NCBI RefSeq assembly: GCF_000716785.1
Contig: NZ_JNYY01000004.1
Coordinates: 310,001-374,000, forward strand
Length of the DNA: 64,000 nucleotides
DNA from: Amycolatopsis vancoresmycina
GTDB taxonomy: Bacteria; Actinomycetota; Actinomycetes; Mycobacteriales; Pseudonocardiaceae
Reading direction: 5' to 3'
Positions 8,810-19,134 of this stretch are shown piece by piece. The notes under the pieces were generated by a model. It saw only the letters and a program-made list of their open reading frames with translations, had not been told where the DNA came from and made no database searches. The position numbers were made by a program, and so were the translations under genes. The first letter of the stretch is position 1; every line of letters begins with the position of its first letter.

Positions 8810-9655
8810 TTACTCCACACCCGTTCCCGGGGCACTGTCCGCGGCCCGCGCTTCGTACGCCGCGCGGGCCGGGGAATGGGCTGCCGAAGCCAAAAGCCGG
8901 TCCGCCTTGAGCGCCCGCGAGAGCGCTTCGCCGAACCGCCGCGGGAGCAGCCGGGTGAGCTTGCCCATAGTGCCCACCGAGCGGGGCACGTAGACGTCGA
9001 AACGAGGCTTGCGCAGCGTGGATACGATGGCGTCGGCCACATCTTCCGGCCGCGAGGACTTGAACAGCTTCGCCTCGCCGAGGCCGCTCGCCAGCTCCGT
9101 GCGCACGATCGCCGGCATCACGCACGAGACGTGCACGCCGCTGCCGTGCAACTCCAGGTGCACTGCCTCGGACAGCCCGACGACGGCGTGCTTGGTGGCG
9201 CAGTAGGTCGCCGCGCCGGGGAAACCGGCCTTGCCCGCGAACGACGCGATGTTGACGATGTGCCCGCTGCGCCGCGGCCGCATCCGCTTCACCGCTTCGC
9301 GGGTGCCGTGGATGACGGCGTGCAGGTTGATCTCCAGCTGGCGCCGGGTCATCGCGTCGGTCTCCGACTCGAGCTCGCCCAGCGGCATGATGCCGGCGTT
9401 GTTGACCAGCACGTCGATCCGGCCGTGGCGGCGTTCGACCTCGTCGAGGAACTCCGTGAAGCCGTGGATGTCGGTGACGTCCAGCGGCAGCGCGTCGGCG
9501 CCCAGCTCGCCGGCGGTCTTTTCGGCCCGGACGACGTCGAGGTCGCCGATCACCACCTTCGCGCCCAGCCGGGACAGCGCCGACGCGGTCGCCGCGCCGA
9601 TCCCCTGCCCGCCGCCGGTGATGACGACGACCTTGCCCGCGAGTTCCTCGGCCAT
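8810..9655 (-). CDS. Short-chain dehydrogenase/reductase
   Basis: A 281-residue classical SDR with the coenzyme motif TGGGQGIG (residues 12-19), NNAG in the fourth strand, catalytic Ser in NIASFAG and YCATK. Asp after the second strand (IGDLDV) points to NAD(H) rather than NADP(H). The C-terminal extension (LTRLLPRRFGEALSRALKAD) is typical of actinobacterial SDRs that act on lipids or long-chain substrates, but the substrate is unknown. ATG at 9655 follows AAGGAG with 5 bases spacing; ATG at 9679 does not. Confidence 0.8.
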   Translation of the reverse strand: MAEELAGKVVVITGGGQGIGAATASALSRLGAKVVIGDLDVVRAEKTAGELGADALPLDVTDIHGFTEFLDEVERRHGRIDVLVNNAGIMPLGELESETDAMTRRQLEINLHAVIHGTREAVKRMRPRRSGHIVNIASFAGKAGFPGAATYCATKHAVVGLSEAVHLELHGSGVHVSCVMPAIVRTELASGLGEAKLFKSSRPEDVADAIVSTLRKPRFDVYVPRSVGTMGKLTRLLPRRFGEALSRALKADRLLASAAHSPARAAYEARAADSAPGTGVE

Positions 9656-9669
9656 GGCGACTCCTTCGT

Positions 9670-9690
9670 CTGTTGGCACTGCGTCAACAG
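9670..9690. promoter_or_regulatory. Inverted repeat upstream of the SDR gene, candidate operator
   Basis: CTGTTG-N9-CAACAG lies 15 bases upstream of the SDR start codon and overlaps a TTGACG (minus strand, 9682-9687) that could be a -35 box. The spacing is typical of TetR-family sites. No regulator gene is adjacent. Confidence 0.35.
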
Positions 9691-9714
9691 TGTCGCCCGT
9701 CCCGCCGCTTCGCG

Positions 9715-10227
9715 CTACCCCACGCGTTGCTCCAGCACCTGGCCGACCCAGTCGTCGACGGCGAACTGCACGGTCGGCGTGAACCCCTGGCTCTCGTAGT
9801 ACCGCTGCAGCTCACCGTCGCCGCCGGCCCAGCAGTCGACGCGCACGAGGCCGATGCCGCGCCGCCGCGCCTCGTCGAGCGCGTACTCGACGAGGCGCCC
9901 GCCGACGTGCCGCCCGGTGAACCGCCGCGACGTGATCAGCAATCGGACATACAGTTCACGCTCGTCAACCGCAGGCACGTGCGGGTCGTGCTCTTCCGAG
10001 ACGATCAGCGCACCGGCGGGCTCGCCGTCGACGACCGCGATGCGCAGCCCCGGGTCCGCGGCCATCCCCTTCACCCGCTCCACCCGCTTCGGGACGCCGC
10101 TCCACGGTTCGGTCCCCCACTGCTTCGCGCTGCCGCGCGCCACGAGCCATTCCACAGCTTCGTCGAAGAAGCGCAGCAGCGTGTCGGCGTCCCCAGAGTC
10201 ACCCGCCCGGATGACGATGTTGTCCAT
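9715..10227 (-). CDS. GNAT-family N-acetyltransferase
   Basis: A 170-residue GCN5-related acetyltransferase. It contains strand 4/5 (ELYVRLLITSRRFTGRHVGG) with the acetyl-CoA pyrophosphate loop R-x-x-G-x-x-V/I-G at RRFTGRHVGG, and the C-terminal YYESQGFTP typical of the fold. It lies 9 bases downstream of the methionine aminopeptidase gene, so both share the operator-bearing promoter at 11003-11037. The pairing suggests processing of exposed N-termini or of a small amine, but the acceptor cannot be read from sequence. Confidence 0.8.
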   Translation of the reverse strand: MDNIVIRAGDSGDADTLLRFFDEAVEWLVARGSAKQWGTEPWSGVPKRVERVKGMAADPGLRIAVVDGEPAGALIVSEEHDPHVPAVDERELYVRLLITSRRFTGRHVGGRLVEYALDEARRRGIGLVRVDCWAGGDGELQRYYESQGFTPTVQFAVDDWVGQVLEQRVG

Positions 10228-10236
10228 CCCCTCTGT

Positions 10237-11001
10237 CTACCGCACGGTGAGCACCCGCGGGCCGTCTTCGGTGATGGCGATGGTGTGCTCGACGTGCGCG
10301 GCGCGGCTGCCGTCGACGGTGAGCAGCGACCAGCCGTCCTCGGCGTGCCGGTAGGCGTCGCCGCCGCGGGTGAGCATCGGCTCGATCGCCAGCGCGAGCC
10401 CCGGCTTGAGCCGCATCCCGCGGCCGGCGCGGCCCTCGTTCGGCAGGTGCGGGTCCTCGTGCATCGCGCGGCCGATGCCGTGGCCGCCGTGGTCCTCCAG
10501 CATGCCGTAGCCCGACGCGCGGCCCGCGGCGCCGATCGCGTAGGAGATGTCACCCAGCTTCGCGCCCGGCTGCGCGGCGGCGATACCGGCGGCGAGCGCG
10601 CGCTCGGTCGCCTCGATGAGCGCGAGGTCGGCGGGGTCGGCGTCGCCGATGACGAAGCTGATCGCGGCGTCGCCGTTCCAGCCGTCGAGGATCGCGCCGC
10701 AGTCGATGCTGAGCAGGTCGCCGTCCCGGAGCCGGTACGCCGTCGGGATCCCGTGCACGACGACGTCGTTGACGCTCGCGCAGAGGACGTTCGGGTAGGG
10801 CGTGGGCGCCGATCGCGGCTGGTAGTGCAGGAAGGACGGTTTCGCCCCGGCCGCGCTGATGACGTGCGCCGCGACTTCGTCCAGCTCGAGCAGGGTGACG
10901 CCGATCGCGGCGGCCTCCTCGACCGCGGCCAGCGCGTTGGCCACCACCCGCCCGGCTTCGCGCATCATCGCCAGCTCGGACTCCGTTTTGATCTCAACCA
11001 T
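10237..11001 (-). CDS. map: Type I methionine aminopeptidase
   Basis: A 254-residue M24A peptidase removing initiator Met. Metal ligands are visible in LSIDCGAILDGWNGDAAISF (two Asp), GHGIGRAMHEDP (His) and AIEPMLT plus HVEHTIAIT (two Glu). There is no N-terminal zinc-finger or SH3-ligand extension. ATG at 11001 has no Shine-Dalgarno; the -10 box ends 7 bases upstream, so the mRNA is probably leaderless. Most actinobacteria have a housekeeping map by secY/adk; this copy stands with a GNAT gene under an operator, so it is probably an inducible second enzyme (inference). Confidence 0.88.
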   Translation of the reverse strand: MVEIKTESELAMMREAGRVVANALAAVEEAAAIGVTLLELDEVAAHVISAAGAKPSFLHYQPRSAPTPYPNVLCASVNDVVVHGIPTAYRLRDGDLLSIDCGAILDGWNGDAAISFVIGDADPADLALIEATERALAAGIAAAQPGAKLGDISYAIGAAGRASGYGMLEDHGGHGIGRAMHEDPHLPNEGRAGRGMRLKPGLALAIEPMLTRGGDAYRHAEDGWSLLTVDGSRAAHVEHTIAITEDGPRVLTVR

Positions 11002-11002
11002 G

Positions 11003-11037
11003 CCGATAACTATACCGGTATAGTTATCGGTGTACAA
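11003..11037 (-). promoter_or_regulatory. Leaderless promoter with a perfect 28-bp palindromic operator
   Basis: Minus strand: -35 TTGTAC (11032-11037), 17 bases, -10 TATAGT (11009-11014), then 7 bases to the ATG of map. An exact 28-bp palindrome (11003-11030, core ACTATACCGGTATAGT) covers the spacer, the -10 box and the presumed start site. A dimeric repressor bound here would block RNA polymerase. Confidence 0.7.
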
Positions 11038-11147
11038 AAGGGCACGACCTGGCGGCGTTCAGCCGTCGGCTCCGTCCGTGTCATCCGGAGTTCAACGAGC
11101 GCTGATTGACTTCCCCCGTTCACGACCTCCTTTGCGACGAGGACAAA

Positions 11148-11699
11148 TTGACACAGTCAGGAGCCGGTGACCCGCTGGCCGCGTTCACCGTCGAGCTCGA
11201 GGAAATCCAGGCAAAAGCCGCAGCGGCGCAGGAAAAGCTGCGCTCGGCCGTCGCCACCGTGCAGTCACCGGACGGCGCGGTCACGGTGACCGTCGGCCCG
11301 AGCGGCGTGCTGCAGGACCTCCGGTTCGGCCCCCGCGCGTACGAACGGCCCCCGCAAGCCCTTTCCGCCCAGGTCCTGCAGCTGATCGGCCGGGCGCAGC
11401 AGAAGGTCTCGGCCGAGGTCGCCGACGCCTTCAGCGGCATGGTGGGCGAGAACTCGGCCGCCCGCGAGCTGCTCGACGAGTTCCTGCCGGCCCCCGAGCC
11501 GGACGAGGGAACGCCGCCGCAGCCGGGCAAGAGCGAGGTCTTCATGCCGGAGCAGGAAGCCGACGACCGGCCGCCGCGGCCGCCGGCGCCCCCGCACCGG
11601 CCGCCACCCGGCCCGCCGCCGTCCCCGCAGCACGGCCAGCCGCGTCGTCGCCCCCGGCCCGCGCCGGACGAGGACGACGGCGAAAGCAACCCCTGGTAG
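11148..11699 (+). CDS. YbaB/EbfC-like protein with Pro-rich tail, secretion-cluster associated
   Basis: A 183-residue protein. Residues 10-110 match the YbaB/EbfC fold: an N-terminal coiled helix (VELEEIQAKAAAAQEKL), a beta hairpin (GAVTVTVGPSGVLQDLRF) and a second helix. The tail from about 125 is rich in Pro, Asp and Arg and probably disordered. Such YbaB-like proteins often sit beside EspC-like genes in actinobacterial type VII secretion loci. TTG at 11148 is preceded by GAGGA; an alternative in-frame TTG at 11106 adds 14 residues. It is followed after 15 bases by the EspC-like gene. Confidence 0.7.
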   Translation: MTQSGAGDPLAAFTVELEEIQAKAAAAQEKLRSAVATVQSPDGAVTVTVGPSGVLQDLRFGPRAYERPPQALSAQVLQLIGRAQQKVSAEVADAFSGMVGENSAARELLDEFLPAPEPDEGTPPQPGKSEVFMPEQEADDRPPRPPAPPHRPPPGPPPSPQHGQPRRRPRPAPDEDDGESNPW

Positions 11700-11714
11700 G
11701 ACGGAGGAGGACCA

Positions 11715-12050
11715 GTGGTTTCCGGAGCAGGTTTCTCGGTCGACCCGGCCGAGCTGCAGAAGTTCAGCGAATTCCTGTCGGGCAAGACGCAGCCGGCGGT
11801 GCAGGACGCCGCGAACCGGATGCAGGCCGCCAACGGGTTCGACAACGCCGCGTTCGGCATCCTGCTCGCGCAGGTGCTCGCCGTGCCCTCGCGGATCACG
11901 ATGGGGGTGATCGCCGGGGAGATCAAGAACCTCGTCGGTGACATCGGCAAGTCCGCCGCCGACGTGAAGAAGGCGGCCGAGACCTACACGACCCACGACT
12001 CGAACACGGCACAGGGTTTGAGCACCTTCGAGACGGAGCTGGGCAAGTGA
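11715..12050 (+). CDS. EspC-like (DUF2580/WXG100-type) small secreted protein
   Basis: A 111-residue helical protein of the size and pattern of EspC-like type VII secretion substrates: a Val-Asp-Pro-x-x-Leu start (FSVDPAELQKFSEFL) and a C-terminal helix with YTTHDSNTAQGLSTFETEL. No WXG motif is present, as in the EspC branch. GTG at 11715 follows GGAGGAGG. Its stop overlaps the start of the next gene (GTGA), so the two are translated together and probably form a complex for export (inference). Confidence 0.7.
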   Translation: MVSGAGFSVDPAELQKFSEFLSGKTQPAVQDAANRMQAANGFDNAAFGILLAQVLAVPSRITMGVIAGEIKNLVGDIGKSAADVKKAAETYTTHDSNTAQGLSTFETELGK

Positions 12051-13387
12051 CCGTTCCCATCACGGCGTCGAACTCGACGACCGGCGCCGGCGTCTTCGAC
12101 AGCTGGAAGCAGGTCGGCGACTCGATCGGCAAGGTCCAGACCGAGCACGGCGGCGACCTCGCGGCCGTCAGCGTCGAGCTGGGCATCAACGTCATCAGCG
12201 CCGTCCTCGACACCGTCGCGTTCGCCATGGACCCGCTGGCGAAGCTCATCGCCGCGGGGCTGGGCTGGCTGATCGAGCACGTCTCGTTCCTGAAGTGGCC
12301 GCTGGACCAGGTCGCGGGCAACCCGTCCGAGGTCACGAAGGTCGCCAACGAGCTGCACAAGATCGGCGAAAGCCTGCGCAACACCGGCGAAGAGCTCGAC
12401 AAGACGCTCCAGGCAACGATCACCCAGTGGCAGGGCAAGGGCTACGACAGCTTCCTCAAGTCGATCAACGACCGGAAGGGCTGGATCGACGCCAACGCCA
12501 AGGCGGCCGACGTCGCCGGCTACATGGTCGAGACCACCGGGGCGCTGATCGGCGCGGTCCGCTCGCTGCTGCGCGACATCATCACGACCATCCTCGGCGA
12601 CATCATCTCGACGATGCTGATCGCGCTCGCGCTGGCCATCCCCACCTTCGGCGCGTCGATCGCGGTCGGGGTGACCAAGTGCGTCGCGACGGTCTCGGTG
12701 CAGGTCGCGGCGATGATGGCGAAGCTCGCCAAGGTCGTCTCCTACGCCGGCCGCACGCTGGGCCGGCTCACCGGGCTGTCGAAGCTGGTCAAGGGCAAGC
12801 CGGGCTCCTCCTCGAGCGCGGGCCACGAGCTGACGCCGGTGCCGCCGCCGGGCACCGCGATCACCCACGACCGTCCCGGCGGCGGCGCAACGCCCAGCAC
12901 GCGACCGCCGGGCGACGGCACCACCCCGAACTTCTCGCGGCCGCTGCCGCCGCCGGGCACGGCGATCACGCACGACGGTCCCGGCGGCGGCGCCACCCCG
13001 AGCACCCGGCCGCCCGGCGACGGCACCACGCCCAACTTCTCGCGGCCGCTGCCGAAGCCACCGGAGCCGCCGAAGCCGACACCGCCGAAGTCGCACCTGA
13101 GCGACCACGACATCTCGACGATCAAGAAGCACGAGGACTGGCTGAAGACCAAGTTCGGCGACAGCTACAAGAAGATGAAGTTCGCCGACGACTGGATCAA
13201 GAAGAACCACCCGGACTACTACCCGATGCTGAAGGCGCTTTCCGACGCCAAGAGTTCGAAGAACTTCGTCGGCTGGGCGGGCAAGGACATCGTGCAGGTC
13301 GACCGCGGTCTCACCGACATCCAGATGCAGGCGGAAGCCGCGTGGGCCGAGGAAGACAAGAAGCAGCAGCAACAGCAACCGCAGTAG
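12047..13387 (+). CDS. Large type VII secretion-type effector candidate with Pro/Gly repeat linker
   Basis: A 446-residue protein. Residues 1-160 are helical with WXG100-like spacing (VANELHKIGESL, TQWQGKGYDSFLKSI). Residues 170-250 are hydrophobic (TILGDIISTMLIALALAIP and following), enough for one or two membrane segments. Residues 265-335 hold two near-identical 35-residue Pro/Gly/Thr repeats. The last 100 residues are Lys/Asp-rich (STIKKHEDWLKTKFGDSYKK) and end in a Gln run. This order (secretion domain, flexible linker, unlike C-terminal domain) is that of polymorphic-toxin or effector proteins. I do not recognise the C-terminal domain and no immunity gene is adjacent. GTG overlaps the previous stop. 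Confidence 0.65.
   Translation: MTVPITASNSTTGAGVFDSWKQVGDSIGKVQTEHGGDLAAVSVELGINVISAVLDTVAFAMDPLAKLIAAGLGWLIEHVSFLKWPLDQVAGNPSEVTKVANELHKIGESLRNTGEELDKTLQATITQWQGKGYDSFLKSINDRKGWIDANAKAADVAGYMVETTGALIGAVRSLLRDIITTILGDIISTMLIALALAIPTFGASIAVGVTKCVATVSVQVAAMMAKLAKVVSYAGRTLGRLTGLSKLVKGKPGSSSSAGHELTPVPPPGTAITHDRPGGGATPSTRPPGDGTTPNFSRPLPPPGTAITHDGPGGGATPSTRPPGDGTTPNFSRPLPKPPEPPKPTPPKSHLSDHDISTIKKHEDWLKTKFGDSYKKMKFADDWIKKNHPDYYPMLKALSDAKSSKNFVGWAGKDIVQVDRGLTDIQMQAEAAWAEEDKKQQQQQPQ
12842..13051 (+). repeat. Two tandem 105-bp coding repeats
   Basis: Copies at 12842-12946 and 12947-13051 each encode a 35-residue unit beginning PPPGTAITHD and ending TTPNFSRPL. They differ only in a few bases, mostly silent, indicating a recent duplication or ongoing copy-number change in the linker of the effector-like protein. 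Confidence 0.9.
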
Positions 13388-13392
13388 CCGTC

Positions 13393-13421
13393 GAGGGGCA
13401 CCTCCGCCGGAGGTGCCCCTC
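13393..13421. terminator. Bidirectional hairpin between convergent genes
   Basis: Perfect 13-base arms (GAGGGGCACCTCC, 13393-13405 and 13409-13421) with a 3-base loop, placed 5 bases after the effector-like gene and 7 before the end of the opposite acyl-CoA dehydrogenase. Confidence 0.75.
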
Positions 13422-13428
13422 ACCGCTG

Positions 13429-14583
13429 TCAGGCGACGCCGAGGTGGCGGGAAATCAGCATCTTCTGGACCTCGCTGGTCCCCTCGCCGATCTCCAGGAT
13501 CTTCGCGTCGCGGTAGAAGCGGCCCACCGGGAACTCGTTCATGAACCCGTAGCCGCCGAAGATCTGCGTGGCGTCACGCGCGTTGTCCATGGCCGCGTTC
13601 GAGGCCACCAGCTTCGCGATCGACGCTTCCTTCTTGAACGGCTCGCCGCGCAGCATCTTCGACGCCGCCTGGTAGTACGCCAGCCGTGCGGTGTGCGTGC
13701 GGACCTCCATGTCGGCGATCTTGAACTGGATCGCCTGGTACTCCCCGATCCGCTTGCCGAACGCGACGCGGTCCTTCACGTACTTGAGGCACTCGTCCAC
13801 GCAGCCCTGCGCCAGACCCACTGACACCGCAGCGATCGCGACGCGGCCTTCGTCCAGAATGGACAGGAACTGCGCGTACCCGCGGCCGCGCACGCCGACC
13901 AGGTTCTCCGCCGGGACGCGAACGTCCGAAAAGGACAGCTCGTGGGTGTCCGAGCAGTTCCAGCCGACCTTGGAGTACTTGGGCGCCACCGCGAAGCCCG
14001 GGGTGCCGGACGGGATGAGGATCGCCGAGATCTCCTTGCGGCCGTTCTCCATCACGTCGGTGACGGCGGTGGCCGTGACGAACCGGGTGATGTCGGTGCC
14101 CGAGTTCGTGATGAACGCCTTGCTGCCGTTGACGATCCACTCGTCACCGTCCAAAGCGGCCCGCGTGCGCGTGGCCCCCGCGTCCGAGCCGCCGCCCGGC
14201 TCGGTCAGGCCGAAACCGCCCAGCGCGGTCCCCTCGCACAGGGAAGGCAGCCACTTTTCCTTCTGCTCCTGCGTTCCGAAGCGGAAGATCGGCATCGCGC
14301 CGAGGGAAACGCCGGCTTCCAGCGTGATCGCGACCGACGAGTCGACCCGGGCCAGCTCCTCCAGCGCCAGACAGAGCGCGAAGTAGTCACCTCCCATGCC
14401 GCCGAACTCCTCGGGGAACGGCAGGCCGAACAGGCCCATTTCGCCCATCTTCGCGACGATCGCGTACGGGAACTCTTCCTTCTCGTACAGCTCGCCGATC
14501 ACCGGGGCGACCTCGGCGTGCGCGAAGTCCTCGACGGTCTTGCGGAGCGAGTCGTACTCCTCGTCCAGGCGGAAGTCGATCAC
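13429..14583 (-). CDS. fadE19: Acyl-CoA dehydrogenase, FadE19-like (isovaleryl/branched-chain)
   Basis: A 384-residue short-chain/branched-chain acyl-CoA dehydrogenase. It shows GFGLTEPGGGSDAGATRT (FAD loop), the motif QIFGGYGFMNEFPVGRFYRDA and the C-terminal ILEIGEGTSEVQKMLISRHL, whose Glu is the catalytic base position of this subfamily. It overlaps accA1 by 4 bases (ATGA), last in accD1-accA1-fadE19. Mycobacteria have the same trio. It probably oxidises isovaleryl-CoA to 3-methylcrotonyl-CoA, the substrate of the carboxylase encoded upstream, in leucine breakdown. Confidence 0.82.
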   Translation of the reverse strand: MIDFRLDEEYDSLRKTVEDFAHAEVAPVIGELYEKEEFPYAIVAKMGEMGLFGLPFPEEFGGMGGDYFALCLALEELARVDSSVAITLEAGVSLGAMPIFRFGTQEQKEKWLPSLCEGTALGGFGLTEPGGGSDAGATRTRAALDGDEWIVNGSKAFITNSGTDITRFVTATAVTDVMENGRKEISAILIPSGTPGFAVAPKYSKVGWNCSDTHELSFSDVRVPAENLVGVRGRGYAQFLSILDEGRVAIAAVSVGLAQGCVDECLKYVKDRVAFGKRIGEYQAIQFKIADMEVRTHTARLAYYQAASKMLRGEPFKKEASIAKLVASNAAMDNARDATQIFGGYGFMNEFPVGRFYRDAKILEIGEGTSEVQKMLISRHLGVA

Positions 14584-16567
14584 TGCTGCTCCTCTTGGGG
14601 GGTGACTACGGCAAGGGTTTCGTCCAGCGCGACCTGCTGGCCGGTCCGGACGGGGAGTTCGCTGACGACGCCGTCGATCGGGGCGGTGACCGTGTGCTCC
14701 ATCTTCATCGCCTCGACGACCAGCAACGGCGCCCCGGCCTTCACGACGTCTCCTGCCGCGACCTTCACCACGAGCACCGTGCCCGGCATCGGGCTGGTGA
14801 CCGGCCCCGCGCCGGCGGCCTCGCCGCGGGAGGCCAGCACGAACTCCTGCTCCCCGAAGGGGAAGCTCAGCCCGTCGCGGGACAGCCAGACCGTCCGGTC
14901 CGGACCGCAGGCCTGGCGGTAGCGGTGGAACCCGCCGGCGTGCCGGATCTCGAGCACGTCGCCGTCGCGCCGGGCCGAAACCCGCACCGGCGCTTCGTCA
15001 CCGACGAACACCGTCGCGTCGGACGGCGTGCCCTGCACCCGGACCACCGCGCGGGCGGGACCGGACTTCAGGCGGAACGTCACCCCGCCGGAGCCGCCCA
15101 TGCGCCAGCCGTCCGGCACGTCCCACGGGTCCACGACCGGCCCCGCCGGCTGCAGCTCCAGGAACCGGTCCAGCGCGGCCGCGACGAAGAACTCCGCCGG
15201 CACGTCCGGGGAAACGAGGTCGGCCAGCCGCCGGTCGACCAGCTCGGTGTCGAGCCGGCCGGCGCGGACGTCGGCGTCGGCCAGCAGCGCGCGCAGGAAC
15301 GCGGTGTTCGTGCCGACACCCAGCAGCGCCGTGTCGGCCAGCGCCAGGTCGAGCCGGTGCAGCGCCGACGCGCGGTCCGGGCCCCAGGCGATCACCTTGG
15401 CCAGCATCGGGTCGTAGTTCGAGCCGATGACCGCGCCCGGCGTCATCCACGAGTCGACGCGGACGCCGTCGCCGGCCGGCTCGTGCACCGCCAGGACCGT
15501 TCCGCCGGTCGGGATGAACCCGCGCGCCGGGTCTTCGGCGTACACGCGCGCTTCGACGGCGTGTCCATTGAGGACGACGTCGTCCTGGGTCAGCGTGAGC
15601 CGTTCCCCGGCGGCGACCCGGACCTGCCACTCGACCAGGTCGAGCCCGGTGACCAGCTCGGTGACCGGGTGCTCGACCTGCAGCCGGGTGTTCATCTCCA
15701 TGAAGAAGAACTCGTCCGGGTTCTTCGCCGACATGATGAACTCGACGGTGCCCGCGCCGACGTACCCGACCGAGCGCGCGGCCTCGGCCGCCGCCGAGCC
15801 CATCTTCTCGCGGGTGGCCTCGTCGAGCAGCACCGAAGGGGCTTCCTCGATGATCTTCTGGTGGCGCCGCTGCAGGCTGCACTCGCGCTCGCCGAGGTGC
15901 AGGACGTGGCCGTGCGTGTCGGCGAGCACCTGGATCTCGATGTGCCGCGGGGTGGTGACGAACCGTTCCATCAGCAGCGTGTCGTCGCCGAAGGATCCCT
16001 TGGCCTCGCGGCGCGCGGACTCGATCGCCGCGTCCAGCTCCTCGGGCGCGTGTACCAGCCGCATGCCCTTGCCACCACCACCGGCCGACGGCTTGAGCAG
16101 CAGCGGGTAGCCCACCTTCGCGGCGGCTTCGGCGAACCCGCCTTCGGGAATGTCCACATCGGACGCGCCGGGCACGACCGGGACGCCCGCCTTCGACACC
16201 GTCGCCTTGGCGCGGATCTTGTCGCCCATGGCGTCGATCGCGGCCACCGGCGGGCCGATGAACACGAGCCCGGCGGCCTCGCAGGCGCGCGCGAACTCGG
16301 CGTTCTCCGCGAGGAAGCCGTAGCCCGGGTGTACGGCCTGCGCCCCGGACGACACCGCGGCGCCGACGATGGCCTCGATGTCGAGATAGCTCTTCGCCGC
16401 CTCCGCCGGGCCGATGCGCACCGCCGTGTGCGCCTCGCGGACGTGCCGGGCGTCGGCGTCCGCATCGCTGTACACCGCGACCGCGCGGATGCCGAGGGCC
16501 CGCAGCGTGCGGATGACCCGGACCGCGATCTCGCCCCGATTGGCGACCAGTACAGAATCGAACATCA

Positions 16568-16571
<4 letters not shown>
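14580..16571 (-). CDS. accA1: Acyl-CoA (methylcrotonyl-CoA) carboxylase alpha subunit
   Basis: A 663-residue biotin-dependent carboxylase subunit. The N-terminal biotin carboxylase domain (1-450) has the ATP-grasp glycine loop PSAGGGGKGMRLV, the ERECSLQRRHQKIIEEAPS segment and EMNTRLQVEHPVTE. The C-terminal biotinyl domain holds EAMKMEHTV, the biotinylation Lys. It carboxylates biotin with bicarbonate and ATP; the AccD1 partner transfers CO2 to the acyl-CoA. GTG at 16571 overlaps the accD1 stop; ATG at 16568 or 16565 could also serve. Length and order match mycobacterial AccA1. Confidence 0.9.
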
Positions 16572-18181
<1,610 letters not shown>

Positions 18182-18194
18182 GGGCTCCCTCGAC

Positions 18195-18238
18195 GTTAGC
18201 GGTCGTTAACCTCCGGCTCGATGTTAGCGACCGCTAAC
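18195..18238. promoter_or_regulatory. Two TetR operators in the accD1 promoter
   Basis: Sites at 18195-18210 (GTTAGCGGTCGTTAAC, one mismatch) and 18223-18238 (GTTAGCGACCGCTAAC, perfect 7-2-7) are 28 bases apart centre to centre, within 60 bases of the accD1 start. The same 16-mer consensus recurs at 19365-19380 before the TetR gene. Confidence 0.8.
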
Positions 18239-18266
18239 GTGGGTGTCCAGTCGCTGGAATGCGGAA

Positions 18267-18296
18267 AAGGCCACCCCGGCGGACCGGGGTGGCCTT
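18267..18296 (-). terminator. Hairpin terminator after the secreted esterase gene
   Basis: Perfect 13-base arms (AAGGCCACCCCGG, 18267-18279 and 18284-18296) with a 4-base loop, 26 bases past the esterase stop. Confidence 0.8.
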
Positions 18297-18321
18297 CAGC
18301 GTGACTTCTGCCGGGGACCGC

Positions 18322-19134
18322 TCAGCCGATCGCCGCCCGCAACGGGGCGTAGTAGCCGCCGGACTGGCCGGCCACGGTCGGGTGATAGGACTCGATCACC
18401 GGCCAGGTGAGGCTGTGCAGGTAGTCGTCGGCCGACGAGCAGATGTTGTGGCCGACGAACGACGGCCGGACGTCGACGAACGTCGCCCCGGCCGACCCCG
18501 CGCGCTGCTGGATGACCGACGCGAGCGCGTCGGCACCCGAGTTGATCGCGGTGCGCTTGGTGTCGCTCAGCCCGACCCAGCAGGAGCCGGGCACGGTGTA
18601 GAAGCGCGGGTAGGAGAGGACGACGAGCTTGGCGCCCGGCGCCTTGGCCTTGATCGCGTTGTAGGTGTTGGTCAGCAACGCCGGCAGCGTGTTGGCGACG
18701 TAGGTCTTCGCCGTGTTGACGCGGTTCACGCAGTCGGAGTCACTGCCCAGCGTGCAGGTCTGGATCACGTCGCTGAACCCGGCGTCGTTCCCGCCGACGG
18801 TCACCGTGACGAGCGTGGCCGAGGACGGGATCGAGTTCGCCTGGTTGATGACGTCCCCGGTGCGGGCACCGGAGCAGGCCAGGAACGTGAACGAGGTTCC
18901 GCTGTGGGCGTTGGCCCACAGCTGCGGGTAGGCGTTCGAGCTGCGGTAGCAGCTCCCGGAACTGCCGTAGCTGCCGGCTCCGACCCCCGAGGAGTAGGAG
19001 TCGCCGACCGCGGCGTAGACGGTCCCGGCGGCCTGGGCGAGGCCCGTGACGCCGAGAGAAGCAAGGACAACGGCCCCCAGGGCCGTACTCAACCGTAGGA
19101 GGGATCGCCGGAACTTACGGGTGGGAACAGCCAT
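18322..19134 (-). CDS. Secreted SGNH/GDSL-type esterase or lipase
   Basis: A 270-residue exported enzyme. Residues 1-36 are a signal peptide: RKFRRSLLRL, a hydrophobic core (AVVLASLGVTGLA) and cleavage after AQA. The SGNH blocks are clear: GDSYSSG (block I, Ser nucleophile), a Gly in LACSGARTGDV (II), VGGNDAGF (III) and the C-terminal SYHPTVAGQ (V, catalytic His). Cys residues in pairs suggest disulphides, as in Streptomyces lipases of this family. It is a monocistronic gene upstream of, but terminated before, the accD1 operon. Confidence 0.88.
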   Translation of the reverse strand: MAVPTRKFRRSLLRLSTALGAVVLASLGVTGLAQAAGTVYAAVGDSYSSGVGAGSYGSSGSCYRSSNAYPQLWANAHSGTSFTFLACSGARTGDVINQANSIPSSATLVTVTVGGNDAGFSDVIQTCTLGSDSDCVNRVNTAKTYVANTLPALLTNTYNAIKAKAPGAKLVVLSYPRFYTVPGSCWVGLSDTKRTAINSGADALASVIQQRAGSAGATFVDVRPSFVGHNICSSADDYLHSLTWPVIESYHPTVAGQSGGYYAPLRAAIG

